A stretch of DNA of 61,417 bases from Gemmatimonadota bacterium (GTDB lineage: Bacteria; Gemmatimonadota; Gemmatimonadetes; Longimicrobiales; Gaopeijiaceae), in contig QJYK01000099.1 of NCBI GenBank assembly GCA_003248075.1, positions 1 through 61,417 on the forward strand, in the 5' to 3' direction. Below are positions 45,904 to 54,994 of this stretch, in pieces. Position numbers and translations under genes: made by a program. Under the pieces are notes generated by a model. That model saw only the letters and a list, made by a program, of their open reading frames with translations. It searched no databases and was not told where the DNA came from. How positions within the stretch are numbered: the stretch's first letter is position 1; each line of letters opens with the position of its first letter.

Positions 45904-46172
45904 CACCCGACCACCTCCGCCTCGCCCACGACCGAGACCTCGTAGTCCTCCGTCACGGGATTGGCGAGGAGCTTGCGGCACATGGCCTCCACAGCCTCCA
46001 CGGCGGCCTCCGGCGACGGTGCATCCAGGTCGAGGTACATGACCTTGCCAACCCGGACGTCCTCGACGCCGGTCCATCCCAGGGATACGAGGGCATGGTG
46101 GATGGCCTTCCCCTCGGGGTTGAGGAGCCCGGGTCTGGGCTTCACGCGGATCTCGATACGGTGGCTGCTCAA
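45903..46172 (-). CDS. purS: FGAM synthase subunit PurS
   Basis: PurS is the small bridging subunit that joins PurQ to PurL. The 89-residue protein has the family pattern [20 protein letters not shown] and [13 protein letters not shown], and ends in a short beta strand. Length is normal. The start overlaps the pssA stop by 4 nt, linking purine and phospholipid genes in one transcript. Confidence 0.95.
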   Translation of the reverse strand: MSSHRIEIRVKPRPGLLNPEGKAIHHALVSLGWTGVEDVRVGKVMYLDLDAPSPEAAVEAVEAMCRKLLANPVTEDYEVSVVGEAEVVG

Positions 46173-47065
46173 GAATTCTCCTCCGGGATGTCGTCGAAGT
46201 CGGACCCCTCCGTGCCGGTGGGCGCCCTGGGTCCCAGGTCCCTGTAGTCCACGATGCGGACCTCGGCCTCACTCGCTCCGTCCTCGTCTTCGTCCTCGTC
46301 GAGCAGTGGATCTCCGCTGGGGATTCGGTCGAGCAGCCCGAGCAGAACGGACTTCATCAGGCCCCACACGATGTACAGGATCAGGGCGGTGAAGAAGTAG
46401 TAGCGCGGAACCGTGACCGCCGCGAAGACCGACCCCAGCACGAACGCCGTATTGAGGAGCCCGCGCGAAGTCCTCAGTCCGATTCGGGGCACCTTGCCGT
46501 AGGGGATGTGGCTCACGAGGAGCACGCTCACCAGAACCATCCCCATGGCCACCAGTTGATGCCAGGGAAGCTCGGCGAGGTAGGCGCGGAAAAGAGGCGT
46601 CTGACTGAACGGGTAGTACGATGCCAGCAACATGCCCGCTGCCGGCGAAGGAAGGCCGTGGAAGTAGCGCTTGGCTTCGCCGCCCTGCTCGACGTTGAAG
46701 CGAGCGAGTCGGACCACGACGGCGGTGACGTACACGTACGAAAGCGTCCAGCTCCACTGCGTGTCCTGGAAGAAGAGCCGGTACATGATCATGCCGGGTG
46801 CGACTCCGAAGGAGATCGCGTCGACCAGCGAATCGAGCTCCGCACCGAAGCGCGATCCGGTCCGCGTGAAGCGCGCGATCCTCCCGTCGAGCATGTCCAG
46901 CGTGCCCGCGAAGATGATGAACCAGCCGGCCCATACCAGGTCCCCCCGCGACGCCGCGACCATGGCATAGACCCCGAAGAACAGGTTCCCCAGGGTGAAC
47001 GCGGATGGAAGGATGATGACGCCTCGCTGCAGCGTCTCCCTGCGGGGTGGGCGAGGCGCCTTCAC
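46169..47065 (-). CDS. pssA: CDP-diacylglycerol--serine O-phosphatidyltransferase
   Basis: This inner-membrane enzyme makes phosphatidylserine. The 298-residue protein has several membrane helices and the CDP-alcohol phosphotransferase motif with correct spacing, [20 protein letters not shown] followed by SLVDAISFG (about 57-85). After the last helix comes an acidic cytoplasmic tail ([11 protein letters not shown]) of about 50 residues that is unusual. The GTG start overlaps the psd stop by 4 nt. Confidence 0.93.
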   Translation of the reverse strand: MKAPRPPRRETLQRGVIILPSAFTLGNLFFGVYAMVAASRGDLVWAGWFIIFAGTLDMLDGRIARFTRTGSRFGAELDSLVDAISFGVAPGMIMYRLFFQDTQWSWTLSYVYVTAVVVRLARFNVEQGGEAKRYFHGLPSPAAGMLLASYYPFSQTPLFRAYLAELPWHQLVAMGMVLVSVLLVSHIPYGKVPRIGLRTSRGLLNTAFVLGSVFAAVTVPRYYFFTALILYIVWGLMKSVLLGLLDRIPSGDPLLDEDEDEDGASEAEVRIVDYRDLGPRAPTGTEGSDFDDIPEENS

Positions 47066-47727
47066 GATTCGACCTCCGACGGCAGTCGGGCCAACACGGT
47101 GTGGCCGACCACGGCGCGGTCCCCGACAGAGCACCTGAGCGGCCAATGGAGCGGGATGAACAGGTCGACCCTGGAGCCGAAGCGGATCAAGCCGATGCGT
47201 TCGCCGAGCCCGACGTTTCGCCCCACGTTCGGATAGGTCACGATGCGGCGCGCGATCAGTCCGGCGATCTGACGAACCAGCACGGGGCCCCAGGGGGTCT
47301 TGAGACCGAGGGACGCCTGCTCGTTGTCCTGGGATGCCTTCTCCAGCCAGGCGACGGCATAGGTCCCCGGAGTGTAGGTACGGTGCGCCACCACGCCGGC
47401 GACCGGGGAACGCTGCACGTGGACGTCGAAGATGCTCAGGAAGATCGAGATCCGTCGGGCGCGACCGCCCATGAAGGTCGGCTCGTCCACCTCGGAGATG
47501 TCGATGACCTTCCCCTGGCCCGGCGCCAGCACCACATCGGGGTCGGCGGGCTGGGGTCGGTCCGGGTCGCGGAAGAACCAGACCACGAAAAGGGCGAGGA
47601 CGGTGAGCAAGGGGGCCAGCAGCTGGAGGACGATACCTCCCAGCCCGAAGCTCCAAAGGAGCCAGGCCGCGCCGGCCAAGAGAGCGCTGGTGGCGACGAA
47701 CGGGATGCCCTCTCTCGCGAACCTCAC
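47062..47727 (-). CDS. psd: Phosphatidylserine decarboxylase, short form
   Basis: Psd converts phosphatidylserine to phosphatidylethanolamine and uses a pyruvoyl group made by self-cleavage. The 221-residue protein is the short archaeal/Bacteroidota type, with two N-terminal membrane helices (about 10-52), FFRDPDR, FLSIFDVHVQRSPVAG and the cleavage motif RFGSRVDLFIP near residues 182-192. It is coupled to pssA, its substrate-making partner. Confidence 0.93.
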   Translation of the reverse strand: MRFAREGIPFVATSALLAGAAWLLWSFGLGGIVLQLLAPLLTVLALFVVWFFRDPDRPQPADPDVVLAPGQGKVIDISEVDEPTFMGGRARRISIFLSIFDVHVQRSPVAGVVAHRTYTPGTYAVAWLEKASQDNEQASLGLKTPWGPVLVRQIAGLIARRIVTYPNVGRNVGLGERIGLIRFGSRVDLFIPLHWPLRCSVGDRAVVGHTVLARLPSEVES

Positions 47728-48674
47728 GACTCACCTCCGAACCGGGGGAGCTCGTACTCCGTCAGCGTCGTGCCGGTGAGTCGCGCGAACACGTCCTGGT
47801 AGCGGCGTGAGGCCGCTTCCACGACATCGTCGTCGAGGGGCGGAGGAGGCGGTGACTTGTCCCAGTCCTCGAGCGCATCCAGCCAGTCTCGGATGGGCTG
47901 CTTGTCCAGCGAGGGCTGCCCCCGCCCTACGCGGTAGTGCTCCTTCGGCCAGAAACGGGACGAGTCCGGAGTCAACACCTCGTCGATCAACAGGAGCTCT
48001 CCGTCCCGGTCGAAGCCGAACTCGAACTTCGTGTCGGCGAGGATGATCCCACGTGCATCCGCCACGTCCCTGCCGAACCCGTACATGTCGAGGGAGCGGG
48101 CCCGGAGACGTGCCGCCAACTCCCGCCCAAGCAGGGCCTCGGTCTGCCGGAAGGTGATGTTCTGGTCGTGGCCCGTGCTGGCCTTGGTGGCCGGCGAGAA
48201 GATCGGCGGATCGATTCGCTGCGATTCCCTGAGGCCGGCAGGGAGGGGTTCCCCCGCCAGCGTTCCCGAGTCCCGATACTCCTTCCACGCGGACCCCGCG
48301 ATGTAGCCGCGAACGACGCACTCCACCAGGACCGGCCGGGTCCTGCGCACGAGCATCGCACGCCTGGCCCACTGCTCCCGCGTCGTCCCGAGCTCGGGAC
48401 GGCGCTCGACGATCACGTCGGGGTCAACAGCGAGCAGGTGATGGCCGATCCGGCCCTCGAGCTGTGAGAGCCACCAGGCGGTGATCAGCGTGAGGACCTC
48501 GCCCTTTCGCGGGATGGGTCGCTCCATCACCACGTCGAAGGCGCTCACACGATCGCTCGCGACCATGAGCAGCGTGTCCTCGTCCAGCGCGTAGACATCG
48601 CGCACCTTCCCCCGGTGGAGGAGCGGTAGCGGGAGCCGGGATTCGAGCACGGGCGCGGACTCAGACGCGAACAT
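47724..48674 (-). CDS. purC: Phosphoribosylaminoimidazole-succinocarboxamide synthase PurC
   Basis: PurC makes SAICAR by joining aspartate to CAIR. The 316-residue protein has LHRGKVRDVYALDEDTLLMV near the start, SDRVSAFDVVM, VVRGYIAGSAWKEY, SPATKASTGHDQNI and ADTKFEFGFDRDG, the full family signature. The ATG at 48674 is chosen because it overlaps the purB stop by 14 nt and fits family length; an ATG 33 nt earlier is possible. Confidence 0.95.
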   Translation of the reverse strand: MFASESAPVLESRLPLPLLHRGKVRDVYALDEDTLLMVASDRVSAFDVVMERPIPRKGEVLTLITAWWLSQLEGRIGHHLLAVDPDVIVERRPELGTTREQWARRAMLVRRTRPVLVECVVRGYIAGSAWKEYRDSGTLAGEPLPAGLRESQRIDPPIFSPATKASTGHDQNITFRQTEALLGRELAARLRARSLDMYGFGRDVADARGIILADTKFEFGFDRDGELLLIDEVLTPDSSRFWPKEHYRVGRGQPSLDKQPIRDWLDALEDWDKSPPPPPLDDDVVEAASRRYQDVFARLTGTTLTEYELPRFGGES

Positions 48675-50106
48675 CGGGCTCCCCCACCGCGCCGAGGTCA
48701 TCCGCAACGCGAGCGAGCACGGGCGCCACCCACGCGTCGAGAAAGGCGCGCACCTGCTCGGGGGCCCGCCCCACGAAGCGCCGCGGGTCCGCGAGCTCGT
48801 CCAGCTCCTGCTGCGACAGGCCGAATGCCGAGTCCTCGGAGATCCGCTCCATCAGGTCCGCGTCGGCACCCTCCTCCTTCATGCGGCGCGCCGCAGCCAG
48901 GGAGTGACGGCGGATGCGTTCGTGCAGATCCTGACGGTCGCCTCCGCGCGCCGTCGCGTGCATCAGAATGGTCTCGGTGGCCATGAAGGGGAGGTGGTGG
49001 GCCAGGTTTCGTCGCACGACCTCCGGGTTGATGATCAGGCCCTTGGCGACGTTCTCCACCAGGACGAGCGCACCGTCGAGCGACAGGAACGCGTCCGGGA
49101 TCGACAGCCGGCGGTTGGCCGAATCGTCGAGGGTCCGCTCGAGCCACTGCGTCGCGGCCGTAAACGCGGGATCGATGGAGAGCGTGATGACGTGGCGCGT
49201 GAGCGCGCAGATGCGCTCCGCCCGCATCGGGTTGCGCTTGTAGGGCATCGCAGACGAGCCGATCTGCTCTTCCTCGAACGGCTCCTCGACCTCGCGCAGG
49301 TGGGCCAGGATGCGTAGGTCGTGACCCAGCTTGGATGCCGAGATCGCGACCCCGGCCAGCGTGGCCTGGACCTGGTAGTCCACCTTCCGCGAATACGTCT
49401 GTCCGCTCACGGGGTACCGCTCGTCGAAGCCCATGCGGGTGGCCACCGCCGCGTCCAGGGCGTCCACCTTGTCGTGGTCGCCGCCGAACAGGTCGAGGAA
49501 GGAGGCCTGCGTGCCGGTCGTGCCCCGGACACCGCGAAAGCGGAGGGTCCGAAGCCTGAACTCCAGCTCCTCGAGGTCCAGGAGAAAGTCCTGGATCCAA
49601 AGCGTGGCGCGCTTTCCGACCGTGGTGGGCTGCGCGGGCTGCAAGTGTGTGAAGCCGAGGGTGGGCACCTGGGCGTGCTCTCGTGCGAAGCCCGCCAGTG
49701 CGGCGACCGAGCGCAGGATACGGGCCCGAATCAGGCGCAGGGCCTCTCGGTGGAGGATCAGATCCGTGTTGTCGCCGATGAACGCCGACGTGGCCCCGAG
49801 ATGGATGATCGCGCGGGCCTCGGGCGCGTCGTCCCCGAAGAGGTGGACGTGCGCCATGACGTCATGACGGAACCGACGCTCATACGCCGCGGCCTTCGCC
49901 AGGTCCACCGAGTCCAAGGTCGATCGCATCTGGACGATGGCCTCGTCGGACACCGGCAGACCGAGCTCCCTCTCCGACTCGGCCAAAGCCAGCCAGAGGC
50001 GCCGCCAGGTGCCGAATCGGCGCGCCGGCGAGAAGATCTCCTGCATCTCCGGCGATGCGTAGCGCTCGGAGAGGGGGTGGGCGTATCGGACCTCTCCCTG
50101 GCGCAT
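48661..50106 (-). CDS. purB: Adenylosuccinate lyase PurB
   Basis: PurB cleaves SAICAR to AICAR and adenylosuccinate to AMP. The 481-residue member of the fumarase/aspartase superfamily has IHLGATSAFIGDNTDL, PTLGFTHLQPAQPTTVGKR and the signature loop GSSAMPYKRNPMRAE. It begins 2 nt after the htrA stop. Length is within the usual range. Confidence 0.95.
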   Translation of the reverse strand: MRQGEVRYAHPLSERYASPEMQEIFSPARRFGTWRRLWLALAESERELGLPVSDEAIVQMRSTLDSVDLAKAAAYERRFRHDVMAHVHLFGDDAPEARAIIHLGATSAFIGDNTDLILHREALRLIRARILRSVAALAGFAREHAQVPTLGFTHLQPAQPTTVGKRATLWIQDFLLDLEELEFRLRTLRFRGVRGTTGTQASFLDLFGGDHDKVDALDAAVATRMGFDERYPVSGQTYSRKVDYQVQATLAGVAISASKLGHDLRILAHLREVEEPFEEEQIGSSAMPYKRNPMRAERICALTRHVITLSIDPAFTAATQWLERTLDDSANRRLSIPDAFLSLDGALVLVENVAKGLIINPEVVRRNLAHHLPFMATETILMHATARGGDRQDLHERIRRHSLAAARRMKEEGADADLMERISEDSAFGLSQQELDELADPRRFVGRAPEQVRAFLDAWVAPVLARVADDLGAVGEPDVRV

Positions 50107-50108
50107 GG

Positions 50109-51599
50109 TCAGCGCCGCCAGTAGAGATCGCGGGCCACGTAGCCCCCGCTTCGCTCGAGGTACAGACGGACCCGCCCCTCCCCACGCAGGCTCTCGAAGA
50201 TGCGGGCCGCATCTTCCGCGCTGGTCACCCGAACGCGGTTGACCCCGACGAGCACGTCCCCCGCCCGCAGACCGAGCTGGGCGACGAGACGGTCGGAGAT
50301 GGAGGCGATGAGCGCACCCTCCTCGCTCACGATCCCGCGCTCCGCACGGACCTGTGGGGTGACCGTGATCAACTGGATCTCACGCAGAATGGTCACGCGC
50401 TCGGCCGTGACCGAGGGAAGCGCCGCGGCTTGTACGCGCACGGGCCGGTTCCTCCCGTCGACCGTGAGATCGAGGGGGTCGCCGGCGCGAAGGTCGAGGA
50501 GCATCGCCTCGTAGTCCAGGGGAGCGGTCATGGCCTTGCCGTTGGCCGCGAGGAGTCGGTCGCCGGCCCGGATCGCGGCTCGGTCCCCGGGCGAGTCGGG
50601 AGCGACCCGGGCCACGCGCACGCCGCGAGTCCTGCCCCAATCGTCCGCCTCGACGGGCTCCACATCCAGGCCCAGCCACGCCCGTCGTATCTCCCCGTGG
50701 ACCAGAAGGTCGTCGGCGATGCGCAGCGCGCGGTCGATGGGGATCGCGAAGCCGAGCCCCTCGCTGCCGCCGCTGCGCGTGAAGATGGAGGCGTTGATCC
50801 CGATGACCTGACCCAGGGCGTTCACGAGCGGACCACCGGAGTTGCCCGGGTTGATCGAAGCGTCGGTCTGGATCATGCCCAGGTAGAACCCGTCTTCCTC
50901 GGAGGACGGGACGATGTTGCGGCCCACCGCGGAGATCACGCCGGCGGTCACCGTCGGCTCCGCGTCGGAGAAGTAGTTGGCGAACGGGTTGCCGATGGCG
51001 AGCGCCCACTCCCCGATGAGAAGCCCCTCGCTCGAGCCGACCGGGGCCACCGGGAGTCCTTCGCTGGGGACCCGCAGCACGGCGATGTCGGCGACCGGGT
51101 CGGTCCCGATGAGCTCGGCGTCGAAGTCACGCCCGTCCGGAAGGGTGACCTTGATGCGGTTTGCATTCCTGACCACGTGGTCGTTGGTCAGCACGACGCC
51201 ATCATCGCGGACGATCACTCCCGATCCGAACCCGGCCGTGCGCCGCTCCGCGCCGGGGGGCACGAAGAAGCTCTCGTAGACCGAGCGGGCGCGGACCGCT
51301 TCGGTTCGGATCACGCTGACGTTCACCACCGCCGGGGCGACGCGGCTCGCGGCGCGGACGATCGCGGTCCGGCGCGACTCGTCGAGCTCGGCCGACCGCG
51401 CTTGCGCGTGCTGCTCCTCCGAGGGTGCCTCGGCCAATTCCGCGAGCGGCGTTACGGCCTCCGACCCCGGGGCCGCCTCGGCCGCGTCTGCGACGCCGCC
51501 GGAGTCGCCGGCACACGCCCCGAGGGCGAGCACGCCCAGTCCGATGAGCGCAGGGAGGCTCATCGTGGCCCGGCGCGGCGCCCGAATCGGTTTGCTCAT
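50109..51599 (-). CDS. Periplasmic HtrA/DegP-type serine protease, lipoprotein
   Basis: This 496-residue protein starts with a lipoprotein signal (lipobox LGAC near residue 29) and a disordered acidic linker. The trypsin-like domain has the full triad: His in LTNDHVV, Asp in ADIAVLRV and Ser in NPGNSGGPLV. Two PDZ domains follow (about 310-400 and 405-490). DegP-type proteases degrade or refold misfolded envelope proteins. Lipid anchoring is less common than free periplasmic forms. It is placed between tal and purB in one operon. Confidence 0.92.
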   Translation of the reverse strand: MSKPIRAPRRATMSLPALIGLGVLALGACAGDSGGVADAAEAAPGSEAVTPLAELAEAPSEEQHAQARSAELDESRRTAIVRAASRVAPAVVNVSVIRTEAVRARSVYESFFVPPGAERRTAGFGSGVIVRDDGVVLTNDHVVRNANRIKVTLPDGRDFDAELIGTDPVADIAVLRVPSEGLPVAPVGSSEGLLIGEWALAIGNPFANYFSDAEPTVTAGVISAVGRNIVPSSEEDGFYLGMIQTDASINPGNSGGPLVNALGQVIGINASIFTRSGGSEGLGFAIPIDRALRIADDLLVHGEIRRAWLGLDVEPVEADDWGRTRGVRVARVAPDSPGDRAAIRAGDRLLAANGKAMTAPLDYEAMLLDLRAGDPLDLTVDGRNRPVRVQAAALPSVTAERVTILREIQLITVTPQVRAERGIVSEEGALIASISDRLVAQLGLRAGDVLVGVNRVRVTSAEDAARIFESLRGEGRVRLYLERSGGYVARDLYWRR

Positions 51600-51610
51600 G
51601 CTTGGTCCCG

Positions 51611-52267
51611 TCAAATCTCCGCGCCCAGCCTGTTCCAGTCCGCCAGGAAGGCCTCGAGGCCGCGGTCCGTCAGTGGGTGGTTGGTGAGCTGCCAGAGAAC
51701 CTTGGGAGGCATGGTCGCGCAGTCCGCCCCGATCAGCATGCACTCCACCACGTGCATGGGGTGGCGGAGGGAGGCTGCGAGGATCTCGGTGTCGTATCCG
51801 TAGTTGTCATACACCTGCCGGATCTGGTGGACGAGCTGCATCCCCTCTCCGGAGATGTCGTCGATTCTGCCCACGAAGGGCGAGATGAACGTGGCACCCG
51901 CCTTCGCCGCGAGCAGCGCCTGCGAGGGCGAGAAGCAGAGCGTGACGTTGGTCCGGATCCCCTCCGATCGGAGCGCGCGACACGCTTTCAAGCCGTCTTC
52001 CGTGAGGGGCACCTTGACCACGATGTTGTCATGAAGGGCCGCGAGCTTGCGGCCCTCGACCAACATCGTCTCCTTGTCGGTCGCGACGACTTCGGCGCTG
52101 ATCGGCCCGTCGACGAGCTCACAGATCTCCCTGTAGATCTCCTTCGGATCTCGGTCACCCGCCACCTGGGAGATCAACGACGGGTTCGTGGTGATCCCGT
52201 CGATGAGGTTGGCGTCCGCGGCGCGACGGATCTCCGCCAGGTCCGCGGTATCGAGGAAGATCTTCAT
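51611..52267 (-). CDS. tal: Transaldolase / fructose-6-phosphate aldolase family
   Basis: This 218-residue protein is a small single-domain transaldolase (TalC/Fsa type). It has [16 protein letters not shown] at the start, [10 protein letters not shown], the Schiff-base lysine in [15 protein letters not shown] near residue 85, and [10 protein letters not shown]. It transfers dihydroxyacetone units in the pentose phosphate pathway or acts as an aldolase; sequence alone does not decide. It overlaps truA by 4 nt. Confidence 0.93.
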   Translation of the reverse strand: MKIFLDTADLAEIRRAADANLIDGITTNPSLISQVAGDRDPKEIYREICELVDGPISAEVVATDKETMLVEGRKLAALHDNIVVKVPLTEDGLKACRALRSEGIRTNVTLCFSPSQALLAAKAGATFISPFVGRIDDISGEGMQLVHQIRQVYDNYGYDTEILAASLRHPMHVVECMLIGADCATMPPKVLWQLTNHPLTDRGLEAFLADWNRLGAEI

Positions 52268-53079
52268 GCGGTGCAGGCGCTCCGTTCGGAGAGGGACGTC
52301 GCGTCGTCGACGAGGTAGAGGTCGTCAGGATACTCCACACGACGGAGGAAGAGCCCCTGAGCCGGCGCGGGCGGCGATGTTTCCAATGTGCTCTCGCGCT
52401 CCAGCAACGACCCGAGGTCGGACGAGGGTCGACGCCCCCTCGCGATGTCGACCATCGTGCCCACCAGATACCGCACCATGTGATGGAGGTAACGATCGGC
52501 GGTGATCTCGAACCGCACCCCGAGGTCCCATTCCGACCAGGCGGCGGCCGCCACGGCACAGCGAGATCCGCGCTCGGGCTGACCCGCCTTCGCGAAGCGG
52601 GCGAACGAGTGTCGGCCGACCAGCGCGCGTGCCGACGTGTCCAGGAGGGGACGCGCGAGCACCTCCCCCACGGGCCAGCACCACCGGCGATGGAACGGCG
52701 AGTGTGCCTCGCGGTGGGTGCCAACCCGATACTCGTAGAGGCGCGCGGTGGCGTCGTAGCGCGGGTGGAACTCGGCCCGCACCGGACGTATGCCCTCGAC
52801 CCACACGTCCTCCGGGAGGATCGCGTTCAGGGCGCGCTCCAAGCGGGGCGCGGTCCAGGCCGGCGGCATGTCGACGGAGGCGACCTGTCCCAAGGCGTGC
52901 ACGCCCGCGTCGGTGCGGCCGGAGCCGATCACCGGGGTGGCTCGGTCCGCCAGGCGCGACAGGGCCAGCTCGAGCTCTCCCTGGACGGTTCTCAGGTCCG
53001 GCTGCAGCTGCCAGCCATGAAAGCCCGATCCGTCGTATTGGACGGTGAGCTGAAAACGGATCGACTTCCCTGTCTCCAC
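52264..53079 (-). CDS. truA: tRNA pseudouridine synthase A TruA
   Basis: TruA makes pseudouridine at positions 38-40 of tRNA. The 271-residue protein has [17 protein letters not shown] near residues 10-26, the catalytic Asp in [15 protein letters not shown] (about 52-66) and [11 protein letters not shown]. It is the first gene of the twelve-gene minus-strand operon. The GTG start at 53079 has no clear Shine-Dalgarno. Confidence 0.96.
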   Translation of the reverse strand: METGKSIRFQLTVQYDGSGFHGWQLQPDLRTVQGELELALSRLADRATPVIGSGRTDAGVHALGQVASVDMPPAWTAPRLERALNAILPEDVWVEGIRPVRAEFHPRYDATARLYEYRVGTHREAHSPFHRRWCWPVGEVLARPLLDTSARALVGRHSFARFAKAGQPERGSRCAVAAAAWSEWDLGVRFEITADRYLHHMVRYLVGTMVDIARGRRPSSDLGSLLERESTLETSPPAPAQGLFLRRVEYPDDLYLVDDATSLSERSACTA

Positions 53080-53085
53080 GGGCGA

Positions 53086-53113
53086 AAGGTAGGCGGGGGG
53101 GAGGGGAAGTCAA
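53086..53113 (-). promoter_or_regulatory. Possible truA operon promoter (leaderless)
   Basis: On the minus strand TTGACT (53113-53108) and TACCTT (53091-53086) are 16 bp apart. The -10 ends 6 nt before the truA GTG, which would make the mRNA nearly leaderless and explain the lack of a Shine-Dalgarno. The match is weak. Confidence 0.3.
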
Positions 53114-53134
53114 GCGATGTGTCAGGGCGTGGGT

Positions 53135-53164
53135 TTGACCAAAAAACCGCATGGGCATTAGGAT
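53135..53164 (+). promoter_or_regulatory. trpD promoter
   Basis: TTGACC (53135-53140) and TAGGAT (53159-53164) are separated by 18 bp, with transcription expected near 53171 and a leader of about 30 nt that contains the Shine-Dalgarno GGAGG (53190-53194). The leader is too short for a Trp attenuator and none was seen. Confidence 0.55.
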
Positions 53165-53199
53165 TTCCGCCCCTGCAGCACCTCACCGCGGAGGCCAGC

Positions 53200-54252
53200 G
53201 TGTCGAGTCCTGACGACCACCCGCAGGAGCAGGCGATCGACCTCGCCCGCGCGATCGAGAAGCTGGCGGATCGGGTCGACCTGACGGCCGTCGAGGCGGA
53301 GGGTGTCTTCGATCGATTCATGGACGGGACGGCGCCGGAAGCGCAGATGGCGGCCGTTCTGATGGGCCTTCGATCCAAGGGTGTCCGACCTGCCGAGATC
53401 GCGGGCGGAGTGCGCGCCCTTCAGAAGGCCATGGTCCGCGTGACCGCTCACGAGCCCGAGCTGCTGGTGGACACCGCCGGCACCGGAGGAGGGCGCGTGA
53501 CCACGTTCAACATCTCGACGGCCGCCGCTCTGGTGGCGGCGGGCGCGGGCGTGCGCGTCGCGAAGCACGGGAACCGCTCATTCACGTCTCGAAGCGGGAG
53601 CGCCGATGTCCTCGAGGCACTGGGCGTGCGCATCGACCTCACGCCCCAGCGGATGGGCGAGGTGCTCGAGGAGGTCGGGATCGTCTTCATGTTCGCTCCG
53701 CTCCTGCATCCGGCCATGCGTCACGTCGGACCGGTGAGGCGGGCACTGGGGATCACGACCGTCATGAACGTGCTGGGGCCCCTCACCAATCCGGCCGGCG
53801 CGCGTCGGCAATTGGTGGGCGTCGCCGACCCGGCGCTTCTCCACCTGGTCGTCGAGGCGCTGGCCGAGCTCGGGCACCTCCGGGCGCTGGTGGCGCATGG
53901 CGATCCCGGGATGGACGAGGTCAGTGCCGTCGGCCCGACCCGGCTGGCCGAGCTGTCGGAGGGGAAGGTGCGCCACCTCGAGATACGACCGGAGGAGATG
54001 GGCGTGGATCCGGTGCGCGTGGAGGACCTTCGCGGTGGCGAGCCGTCGGAGAACGCAGACGTCATCCTCCGCGTCCTGGACGGCGAGCGCTCGGCCCGAC
54101 GCACGTCGACGGTCCTGAATGCCGCAGCCGCGATCTGGGTGGGTGGCGCCGCCGAGTCGCTCCAGGCGGGCGTCGAGTCGGCGCGGGACTCCATCGACTC
54201 GGGTCGGGCCCGGGGCGCACTCGAACGACTGCGCAACGCGACCAACGCCTGA
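53200..54252 (+). CDS. trpD: Anthranilate phosphoribosyltransferase TrpD
   Basis: TrpD joins anthranilate to PRPP in tryptophan synthesis. The 350-residue protein has DTAGTGGGRVTTFNISTAAA near residues 89-108 (PRPP loop), VAKHGNRSFTSRSGSADVLE, and NVLGPLTNPAGARRQLVGV. The GTG start is supported by GGAGG 5 nt upstream. trpE and trpG are not upstream of it. It ends convergent with lexA. Confidence 0.96.
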   Translation: MSSPDDHPQEQAIDLARAIEKLADRVDLTAVEAEGVFDRFMDGTAPEAQMAAVLMGLRSKGVRPAEIAGGVRALQKAMVRVTAHEPELLVDTAGTGGGRVTTFNISTAAALVAAGAGVRVAKHGNRSFTSRSGSADVLEALGVRIDLTPQRMGEVLEEVGIVFMFAPLLHPAMRHVGPVRRALGITTVMNVLGPLTNPAGARRQLVGVADPALLHLVVEALAELGHLRALVAHGDPGMDEVSAVGPTRLAELSEGKVRHLEIRPEEMGVDPVRVEDLRGGEPSENADVILRVLDGERSARRTSTVLNAAAAIWVGGAAESLQAGVESARDSIDSGRARGALERLRNATNA

Positions 54253-54310
54253 ACCTGTCCCGCGGGCCTCGCCGCTGCCGTACCCCCCTGCGCGTGTCAG
54301 ACCTTGCGGG

Positions 54311-54919
54311 TCAGTACTTGCGGATCACACCGACGACCACGCCCTGGATCTGGACGTCGTGGCCGTCGACGACAATGGGCTGCATGGTCGGATTGGCCGG
54401 CTGCAGTCGGATCCGGCCGCCGGGCTCACGATAAAGCTTCTTCACGGTGGCCGCGTCTCCGCCCACGAGCGCCACCACCATCTCCCCGTCCTCCGCGGTG
54501 GGCTGGGCCTGCACGACGATGTAGTCCCCGTCGCGGATCTGCTCCTCGATCATCGAGTTCCCCTCGACGCGGAGCACGTAGTTCTCTTTCTGGCGGTGGA
54601 CCATGTCGGGGGGAACCGACACTGTTTCCGTGTCCGGGATCGCTTCGATGGGAACGCCCGCCGCTACCGCGCCCAGCAGGGGAAGGTCCATGGTGGGCGC
54701 ACCCAAGCCCTTGTGTATCAACTCGATGGAGCGGCTCTCGTTGTAGGACTTCCGAATGTAGCCCTTGCGCTCCAGATTGCTCAGGTGCTCGTGGACGGTC
54801 GCCAGCGACGAGTACCCGAACGCCTCGGCGATCTCCTCGAAGCTCGGCGCGTAGCCACGCTCGGCGATGAACCCCTCGATGTGATCGAGGATCTCCTTTT
54901 GACGCTTTGTCAGGGGCAT
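54311..54919 (-). CDS. lexA: SOS response repressor LexA
   Basis: LexA represses DNA-damage genes and inactivates itself when RecA filaments form. The 202-residue protein has an N-terminal winged-helix DNA-binding domain (LTKRQKEILDHIEGFI; SFEEIAEAFGYSS recognition region), the cleavage site Ala87-Gly88 in AVAAGVPIEA, and the catalytic pair Ser122 (VEGNSM) and Lys160 (ATVKK). It diverges from trpC over a 60-bp gap carrying two likely operators. It interrupts the trp gene run. Confidence 0.96.
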   Translation of the reverse strand: MPLTKRQKEILDHIEGFIAERGYAPSFEEIAEAFGYSSLATVHEHLSNLERKGYIRKSYNESRSIELIHKGLGAPTMDLPLLGAVAAGVPIEAIPDTETVSVPPDMVHRQKENYVLRVEGNSMIEEQIRDGDYIVVQAQPTAEDGEMVVALVGGDAATVKKLYREPGGRIRLQPANPTMQPIVVDGHDVQIQGVVVGVIRKY

Positions 54920-54945
54920 GCGCGACGCCGTCCGCTGGGAAGAAG

Positions 54946-54989
54946 CCCGAATAGCCACCGAAAGAAGGATACCCGAACGTTGCCCGAAA
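54946..54989. promoter_or_regulatory. Two direct-repeat boxes, probable LexA operators
   Basis: On the plus strand CCCGAA-N6-CCGAAA occurs at 54946-54963 and again at 54972-54989, 26 bp apart. All 12 half-site bases are identical and all 6 spacer bases differ. In the lexA direction this reads TTTCGG-N6-TTCGGG, an 11-bp-period direct repeat with the geometry of the alphaproteobacterial GTTC-N7-GTTC LexA box. The second box also covers the trpC start codon. Confidence 0.6.
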
Positions 54990-54994
54990 CGCAA
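54966..54994 (-). promoter_or_regulatory. lexA promoter overlapping an operator
   Basis: On the minus strand TTGCGT (54994-54989) and TATCCT (54971-54966) are 17 bp apart. The spacer is filled exactly by the second TTTCGG-N6-TTCGGG box (first base missing from the spacer), and the other box covers the expected start of transcription. Bound repressor would block both promoter positions. Confidence 0.45.

Noticed and set aside
53165-53199. Tryptophan attenuator or leader peptide before trpD
   Set aside because: The leader from the predicted start is only about 30 nt, with no Trp codons and no alternative hairpins.
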